A stretch of DNA of 10,089 bases. Source: Actinomycetota bacterium (lineage in GTDB: Bacteria; Actinomycetota; Humimicrobiia; Humimicrobiales; Humimicrobiaceae). The number at the start of each line of letters is the position of its first letter. Positions within the stretch are counted from its first letter, which is position 1. The notes beneath the pieces were generated by a model. That model was not told where the DNA came from, searched no databases, and saw nothing but the letters and a program-made list of their open reading frames with translations. Of the stretch, positions 5,536-10,089 are shown one piece after another. The DNA is taken from NCBI GenBank assembly GCA_028696435.1, contig JAQVHC010000043.1, forward strand, positions 1-10,089, in the 5' to 3' direction. The position numbers and the translations under genes are program-made.

Positions 5536-6843
5536 ATGACACAATTAACTCAGGCATTAAGCGGAAAAATAAGCAGCCAGATGAAAATGGTGGCAGAACA
5601 GGAAAAGGTAAATACTGAATATATAAGAAAAAATACAGCAGAAGGGAGTATAGTCATACCCTATAATAAGAAACACCTTTCCCTTAAAACACCCTGCGCA
5701 ATCGGAAAAGGGTTGAGAGTCAAAGTAAATGCAAATATCGGAACCTCCACCGAACATACCAGTCTCGATGAAGAATTAGAAAAATTGGATGCAGCTCTTG
5801 AAGCTAAAGCTGATACTATAATGGATTTAAGTACAGGTGGGGACCTTGATAAAATCAGGAGAACTATTATTAAAAACTCTCCTGTACCTGTCGGGACAGT
5901 ACCCATTTATCAGGCAGCTATTGAAGCATCAAAAATGATGAAGGGCATTGTAAATATGAGCGAAAATCAACTTTTTGAGATAATTGAAAAACAGGCAGAA
6001 GATGGAGTTGATTTTATGACCGTGCATTGTGGCATAACTATGGAGTCTATTAAAAGATTAAAGAATCAGGGTAGAATCCTTGATGTTGTGAGCAGGGGTG
6101 GCGCTTTTCTGATTACATGGATATTATACAACAAAAAAGAAAACCCTCTTTATGAAAATTATGACAGGCTCTTAGAAATAGCCAGAAAATATGATGTGAC
6201 ACTTAGCCTTGGTGATGGGCTTAGACCTGGTTGTCTTGCTGACGCTACAGACCGCGGTCAGATACAGGAATTACTGATTTTAGGGGAACTTGTAAAAAGA
6301 GCCAGAAAAGAAGGAGTTCAGGTAATGATTGAGGGACCCGGCCACATGCCCATAGACCAGATCAAGGCAAATGTCACCCTTGAAAAGAAACTCTGCGATA
6401 ATGCACCTTTTTATGTTCTTGGACCACTTGTTACCGATATAGCATCCGGATATGATCATATCGCCGGTGCAATAGGCGGAGCTATCGCGGGCTACTGCGG
6501 TGCTGATTACCTGTGCTACCTTACCCCATCCGAACACCTTAGACTCCCGACAGTAGAAGATGTAAGAGAGGGAGTGATTATTACAAGAATTGCTGCACAT
6601 GCAGCGGATATTGCAGCAGGTAAAAAACACGCTATGGATAAGGATATAGAAATGGCAAAGGCAAGAAAAAAGCTGGACTGGGAAAAACAAATAAGCCTGT
6701 CCATAGATCCAGAAAAAGCAAGGCGGTTTAGAGAAGAAAGCAAAATAAGTGATGATAAATGCACAATGTGTGGGAAATACTGCGCCATTGATATAGTAAA
6801 TAAATACCTTCGTGAAGATAATAATGCCGGAAAAAAGAAATAA
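5536..6843 (+). CDS. thiC: ThiC, phosphomethylpyrimidine (HMP-P) synthase
   Basis: ThiC is the radical-SAM enzyme that rearranges aminoimidazole ribotide into HMP phosphate, the pyrimidine half of thiamine. The protein has 435 residues, the shorter form common in anaerobes and archaea, without the long N-terminal extension of the E. coli enzyme. Core motifs include DLSTGGDLDKIRR (about 97-109), PVPVGTVPIYQA, DFMTVHCGI, SLGDGLRPG and the metal-binding EGPGHMP. The C-terminal iron-sulfur cluster cysteines are C409, C412 and C416. They read CTMCGKYC, that is CX2CX3C, one residue shorter than the CX2CX4C I know from characterised ThiC. AGAAGGAG 12 nt before the ATG is a strong ribosome-binding site. 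It follows thiE by 92 nt and precedes thiL by 18 nt. Confidence 0.97.
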   Translation: MTQLTQALSGKISSQMKMVAEQEKVNTEYIRKNTAEGSIVIPYNKKHLSLKTPCAIGKGLRVKVNANIGTSTEHTSLDEELEKLDAALEAKADTIMDLSTGGDLDKIRRTIIKNSPVPVGTVPIYQAAIEASKMMKGIVNMSENQLFEIIEKQAEDGVDFMTVHCGITMESIKRLKNQGRILDVVSRGGAFLITWILYNKKENPLYENYDRLLEIARKYDVTLSLGDGLRPGCLADATDRGQIQELLILGELVKRARKEGVQVMIEGPGHMPIDQIKANVTLEKKLCDNAPFYVLGPLVTDIASGYDHIAGAIGGAIAGYCGADYLCYLTPSEHLRLPTVEDVREGVIITRIAAHAADIAAGKKHAMDKDIEMAKARKKLDWEKQISLSIDPEKARRFREESKISDDKCTMCGKYCAIDIVNKYLREDNNAGKKK

Positions 6844-6861
6844 GAGAAAGAAAAAGGTAAG

Positions 6862-7809
6862 ATGGATATTTCTCAGATAGGTGGCGAGTTTGCACTGATA
6901 AAAAGACTCGCAAAGAAGCCTGTAGATAAAAATATAATTAAAGGAATAGGCGATGACGCTGCTGTTATAAAATTTAAAAGCACCTATCTTGCCTTTACTA
7001 CAGATACTATGGTTGAGGGTGACCATTTCTCACTGGATTACTTTACTCCGCAGCAGGCTGGCAAAAAAGCAGTTGAAATTAATGTTTCCGATATAGGAGC
7101 TATGGGTGCAAAACCACTTTATTTCCTGGTTTCGCTAGTTCTTCCGGAAAAAATTGAAGTTGAAATTATTGAAAATATATATAAAGGGATGAGGGATGCC
7201 GGTAAAAAATACAACATCGAAATCATAGGTGGAGATATAACGCATGGCAGGCAGCTTGTTATAGATATATGTATGATTGGAGAAGCAAAAAAAGAAAACC
7301 TTAAATTTCGTTCATCGGCAAAGCCGGGAGACAGCATTTTTGTAAGCGGCGACCTTGGTTCCAGTATAGCAGGCCTGAATCTTTTTTTGAAAAATATAGA
7401 AGGATTTAAAGAGGTAAAAAAGAAACATCTTGAACCCGAGGCAAAATTTTATAAAATAGAACCCTTCTTAAAGTATATTAATGCAATGATAGATGTATCT
7501 GATGGTCTTGCTTCTGAAGTAAAAAGAATTTGTGAGCAGAGTGGAACCGGCGCCGTTATCTATGCTGATTCAATTCCAATAAAGCCAGAAACCAAAAAAG
7601 CAGCAGAAGTATGCGGAAATGATGCACTTGACTATGCACTATACGGCGGCGAGGATTTTGAACTCGTATATACAGTCTCAAAAGAAAACCTTGGTAAAGT
7701 AAAAGGTTACAGAGTAGGAGAAATTACACACAAAAAGGGCGTCGGAATCATAAAAGATGGTAAAGAAGAACCCGTTTTAAAACATGGATATGACCATTTT
7801 TTAAAATAA
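6862..7809 (+). CDS. thiL: ThiL, thiamine-monophosphate kinase
   Basis: ThiL phosphorylates thiamine phosphate with ATP to give thiamine pyrophosphate, the cofactor and the riboswitch ligand. The 315-residue length is typical of this PurM/SelD-like ATP-binding family. Motifs: IGDDAAVI (29-36) and TTDTMVEGDHF (46-56) bind Mg-ATP; VSDIGAMGAKP (75-85) matches the family SD-x-x-AMGA-P; IIGGDITHG (121-129) and IDVSDGLASE carry further metal ligands; YGGEDFELVYTV is the C-terminal signature. The ATG at 6862 has AAAGGT at short spacing and lies 18 nt after the thiC stop, so the two are co-transcribed. It ends the thiamine operon; no clear terminator follows it. Confidence 0.96.
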   Translation: MDISQIGGEFALIKRLAKKPVDKNIIKGIGDDAAVIKFKSTYLAFTTDTMVEGDHFSLDYFTPQQAGKKAVEINVSDIGAMGAKPLYFLVSLVLPEKIEVEIIENIYKGMRDAGKKYNIEIIGGDITHGRQLVIDICMIGEAKKENLKFRSSAKPGDSIFVSGDLGSSIAGLNLFLKNIEGFKEVKKKHLEPEAKFYKIEPFLKYINAMIDVSDGLASEVKRICEQSGTGAVIYADSIPIKPETKKAAEVCGNDALDYALYGGEDFELVYTVSKENLGKVKGYRVGEITHKKGVGIIKDGKEEPVLKHGYDHFLK

Positions 7810-7901
7810 GTAAGTAAAGGATTTTCTAATTGTCTTTTTGCCTCCTGACATAAAATATAAACAATAATTAAAAATATAAATTTCTGCTATACAGGAGCTT
7901 A

Positions 7902-7922
7902 TTGTATAATTTGTTGTATAAT
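7902..7922 (+). promoter_or_regulatory. Candidate promoter of the M29 aminopeptidase gene
   Basis: TTGTATAAT occurs twice (7902-7910 and 7914-7922), each containing a perfect TATAAT, about 50-70 nt upstream of the ATG at 7974. No strong -35 hexamer is seen. GGAG (7894-7897) and CTCC (7924-7927) flank the pair. With the 164-nt gap after thiL, this suggests separate transcription of the downstream gene. Confidence 0.4.
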
Positions 7923-7973
7923 ACTCCAGAATAATAAAATAAATTAAAGTCAATTATCATAAAGGGTGATTTA

Positions 7974-9086
7974 ATGGATCCAAGAATAAAAAAACTTGCA
8001 GAAAATCTTGTAAATTATTCATGCAAAGTTAAAAATGCTGAAAAGGTCCTGATAGAATGTACTGGTAGTTCAGCAATTCCACTTGTAAAAGCTCTGATAA
8101 AAGAAACTTACAGAGCAGGGGGCGTTCCTTTCGTTAATTTCAAAGACCCACAGTGCGTAAGAGAACTTTTAAAAGACTGCACTATTTCCCAGCTTAGTTC
8201 AATGGCTGACTATGAGCTTGTAAGAATGAGGGAGATGAATGCTTATATCGGCATAGGGGCAAGCGATAATGTAAGTGAACTAAGTGATATTGTTACTGAA
8301 AAAATGAACATGTATATGAAATACTACAATGAAGTTATAAACGAAGTAAGAATAAATAACACTAAGTGGGTTGTTTTAAGATACCCAAATTATTCAATGG
8401 CACAACTGGCAAATACCAGCACCGAAGCTTTTGAAAATTTTTATTTTGATGTGTGTAATCTTGATTATGCTAAAATGTCAGAGTCTATGGATGAAATGGT
8501 TAAGCTAATGAATAAGACAGATAAAGTACACATAACAGGAAAAGATACTGATCTCACTTTTTCGATTAAAGACATACCGGCTGTAAAATGTGCAGGAGAA
8601 AATAATATACCGGATGGAGAGATTTTTACAGCACCGGTTAAAACCTCCGTAAACGGCAGAATAACTTTTAATTGTCCTTCTGTATATCATGGCTTTACAT
8701 ATGAAAATATTAGCCTCCTTTTTGAAAACGGAAAAATTATAGAAGCTTCCGCCAATGATAATGAAAGAATTAACAGAGTTCTTGACACAGATGAAGGAGC
8801 AAGATATGTTGGAGAGTTTTCACTCGGTGTAAATCCTTATATAGTAAAACCAATGAACGACACCCTTTTTGATGAAAAAATAATGGGAAGTTTTCATCTC
8901 ACACCGGGGAAATGTTATAAGGAAGCTTCTAATGGCAACGACTCTGCAATACACTGGGATATGGTGTGCATTCAGACCCCTGAATACGGAGGTGGTGAAA
9001 TTTATTTTGATAATGTGCTTATAAGAAAAGACGGTAGATTTGTACTTCCTGAACTTGAATGCCTGAATCCTGAAAATCTAAAATGA
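7974..9086 (+). CDS. Aminopeptidase, peptidase family M29 (thermophilic aminopeptidase type)
   Basis: M29 enzymes are cytosolic dimeric metallo-aminopeptidases with a two-metal centre that remove N-terminal residues from peptides. The product has 370 residues, shorter than the roughly 410 of AmpS/AmpT but similar to many clostridial members. The family's metal ligands are in place: E216 (DGEIFTAPV), E281 (ARYVGEFSLG), H308 (GSFHLTPG), then H327 and D329 (IHWDMV). Y315 matches the proposed catalytic tyrosine. No signal peptide or membrane segment is visible. The ATG at 7974 is preceded by AAGGGTGA at good spacing. The gene is read in the same direction as the thiamine operon but 164 nt behind it, and there is no evident link to thiamine. 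Substrate preference cannot be told from sequence. Confidence 0.9.
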   Translation: MDPRIKKLAENLVNYSCKVKNAEKVLIECTGSSAIPLVKALIKETYRAGGVPFVNFKDPQCVRELLKDCTISQLSSMADYELVRMREMNAYIGIGASDNVSELSDIVTEKMNMYMKYYNEVINEVRINNTKWVVLRYPNYSMAQLANTSTEAFENFYFDVCNLDYAKMSESMDEMVKLMNKTDKVHITGKDTDLTFSIKDIPAVKCAGENNIPDGEIFTAPVKTSVNGRITFNCPSVYHGFTYENISLLFENGKIIEASANDNERINRVLDTDEGARYVGEFSLGVNPYIVKPMNDTLFDEKIMGSFHLTPGKCYKEASNGNDSAIHWDMVCIQTPEYGGGEIYFDNVLIRKDGRFVLPELECLNPENLK

Positions 9087-9089
9087 GAC

Positions 9090-9182
9090 TGTGGCAATTA
9101 AAGTGCGTTACTCTATTATTAATCAAGAAATAAGAAATACTGAAATGCCGGGAACCACTTCGCAGGATAGGTAGCTGCCATT
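9090..9182 (+). pseudogene. Possible decayed 5S rRNA gene relic
   Basis: The 3' part, GGATAGGTAGCTGCCA (9165-9180), resembles the end of many bacterial 5S rRNAs (GAGTAGGT-GCTGCCA type). Upstream, ATACTG (9138-9143) matches the conserved loop E strand, and TGGCA (9092-9096) could close helix I with TGCCA (9176-9180). Positions 9112-9135 align loosely with the CCCATTCCGAAC...GGAAGTTAAG arm but are AT-shifted. The span is about 93 nt against the usual 115-120 and the central conserved arm is lost, so it could not be a working 5S rRNA. Chance or another structured RNA remain possible. Confidence 0.35.
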
Positions 9183-9224
9183 ACGAGAAAGGCATTGAGA
9201 TGTTGAGAATTACTCTACCTTTTT
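9169..9224 (+). terminator. Weak terminator-like structure after the aminopeptidase gene
   Basis: AGGTAG (9169-9174) can pair with CTACCT (9215-9220), followed by a T-run to about 9225; TGCC (9176-9179) and GGCA (9191-9194) form an inner helix. The long loop is unlike a standard intrinsic terminator, and it overlaps the end of the convergent helicase gene. Confidence 0.25.
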
Positions 9225-10089
9225 TATAGGAGCAAAACTGACAAGAAGGTGTTTTAAACCGGCACTTTCAAACATTACATCAATTTCACAGTCATCAGGT
9301 AATCTCTTTACCCTCAGGATTTCTCCCTGTCCCCAGTATTTATGTTCTATCACATCACCTTCACTGTAAATATACACATCACTGTAATCTTTTTTGTACT
9401 TCTTAGACCTGTCTCTTCTGCTCTGCTGCAATTCTGCCTTATTTTCATCTATTACGAGTTCGGGGCTTATTTCATTTACAAACCGTGAAACAGTCCTGTA
9501 GCCAGTGTCACCATAAATATTATGAAAAATGGAAGATGTCAGGAATACTTTTTCCATTGCTCTTGTAATTCCGACATAACAGAGCCTCCTTTCCTCTTCC
9601 AGCTCTTCAATACTATTCATGCTTCTTGAATGCGGGAAAATTCCTTCCTCCATCCCTATTATAAAAACAACAGGGAACTCCAGCCCTTTTGCATTATGGA
9701 GTGTCATAAGCACAAGCCCGTCGGTACTTTCATCGTAATTATCAATATCTGTTAGCAGGGATACTTCTTCCAGAAAACCATCCAGATTATATAAGCCATT
9801 TTCAGGACTATTTCCATCACGGGCTTCCCCGCTTTCACCAGAGGCTGCCTCTCTTTCACCACCCATACCAGTCACACCCATCGTACTTCTCTCAATCATT
9901 TTACCTGTCCCACTACCTGTCCTACCTGTCTCACTGGCTATACCAGCCTCATCTGCTATCCCTCCTGCACCTTTCTCATCATCCTCCGGTACGCCTATCT
10001 CACCTGTCATGCCTGTTGAACCCATAATACCCCCGCCAAAAGCAGATAAATCAGCCACCATACTGTTTAATCTAAAATTATCGTCATAT
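9210..10089 (-). CDS. pcrA: PcrA/UvrD-type ATP-dependent DNA helicase, C-terminal part, with a low-complexity insertion
   Basis: A superfamily 1A 3'-5' DNA helicase of replication-conflict and excision repair. The frame is open to the right edge (codons upstream of the internal Met at 10061 read YDDNFRLNS), so the N-terminal ATPase motifs are outside. Helicase motif V is LMTLHNAKGLEFPVVF (about 9706-9659), then GMEEGIFPHSRS. Motif VI is EEERRLCYVGITRA (near 9594-9558) with its arginine finger. The C-terminus has the PcrA tudor-like domain, GDVIEHKYWGQGEILRVKR to LVSFAPIKKVE, ending at the TAA at 9212-9210. FLEEVSLLTDIDN before motif V is typical. Between the RLNSMVADLSAF and FLEEV segments, where PcrA usually has about 15 residues, there are about 80 rich in Gly, Thr, Ser, Glu and Met. 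It is convergent with the aminopeptidase gene. Confidence 0.93.
   Translation of the reverse strand, partial: YDDNFRLNSMVADLSAFGGGIMGSTGMTGEIGVPEDDEKGAGGIADEAGIASETGRTGSGTGKMIERSTMGVTGMGGEREAASGESGEARDGNSPENGLYNLDGFLEEVSLLTDIDNYDESTDGLVLMTLHNAKGLEFPVVFIIGMEEGIFPHSRSMNSIEELEEERRLCYVGITRAMEKVFLTSSIFHNIYGDTGYRTVSRFVNEISPELVIDENKAELQQSRRDRSKKYKKDYSDVYIYSEGDVIEHKYWGQGEILRVKRLPDDCEIDVMFESAGLKHLLVSFAPIKKVE
9798..10037 (-). repeat. Repeat-derived low-complexity insertion coding a Gly/Thr/Glu-rich linker in PcrA
   Basis: The insertion codes segments such as GGGIMGSTGMTGEIGV, ASETGRTGSGTGK and MGVTGMGGERE. On the plus strand ACCTGTC recurs at 9903, 9915, 9924 and 10002; the first three are spaced by multiples of three, keeping the frame. 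This points to in-frame growth of short repeats. The linker should be disordered and lies at the 2B-2A boundary, in front of motif V. Confidence 0.65.

Noticed and set aside
6280..7026. 248-codon minus-strand open frame across thiC and thiL
   Set aside because: It lies opposite two clearly conserved genes, its translation is rich in F, Y, C and I as expected of antisense AT-rich DNA, and it has no family motif.
9090..9182. A functional 5S rRNA gene
   Set aside because: The central conserved arm is missing or unrecognisable and the length is about 25 nt too short; only a relic can be argued.
10059..10061. ATG at 10061 as the start of a short 283-residue protein
   Set aside because: The frame stays open to the window edge and the upstream codons fit PcrA, so this Met is internal to a longer helicase.

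Overview
The window looks like chromosomal DNA of an AT-rich bacterium (GC roughly one third, judged by eye). It holds ordinary housekeeping and vitamin genes, with no phage, plasmid, insertion-sequence or CRISPR genes. The gene content fits a Clostridia-like anaerobe. The order hrcA-dnaJ-rsmE, without grpE and dnaK between, is the one I know from Actinobacteria, so a low-GC deep-branching actinobacterial lineage is an alternative. Taxonomy is inference only.

Layout. Positions 1-2914 are read leftward: hrcA (heat-shock repressor), then dnaJ (co-chaperone), then the 5' end of rsmE (16S rRNA methyltransferase), which runs off the left edge. The dnaJ-rsmE gap is built partly of 14-bp tandem repeats and palindromes. 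No CIRCE operator is visible before hrcA; a different inverted repeat sits at its predicted promoter.

Positions 2915-3851 are a long gene-free divergent region. A TPP riboswitch with its own intrinsic terminator (about 3403-3547) is followed by some 300 nt of leader. This leader contains alternative stem-loops, a protein-like reading frame on the minus strand that may be a gene relic, and a second copy of an 11-nt riboswitch segment.

Positions 3852-7809 are a rightward thiamine operon: thiM, thiE, thiC, thiL. ThiC makes HMP phosphate, ThiM phosphorylates salvaged thiazole alcohol, ThiE joins the two halves, and ThiL converts thiamine phosphate to TPP, the ligand of the upstream riboswitch. 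thiD and the thiazole-synthesis genes are not in the window.

Positions 7974-9086 encode an M29-family aminopeptidase with its own likely promoter. A possible decayed 5S rRNA relic (about 9090-9182) lies between it and the convergent gene that enters from the right edge. That gene is the C-terminal part of a PcrA/UvrD helicase and carries an unusual Gly/Thr/Glu-rich insertion of about 80 residues just before helicase motif V.

No clearly new multi-gene system is present. The best leads are the thiM leader RNA, the non-CIRCE operator candidate before hrcA, the PcrA insertion, the 5S-like relic and the short tandem repeats.
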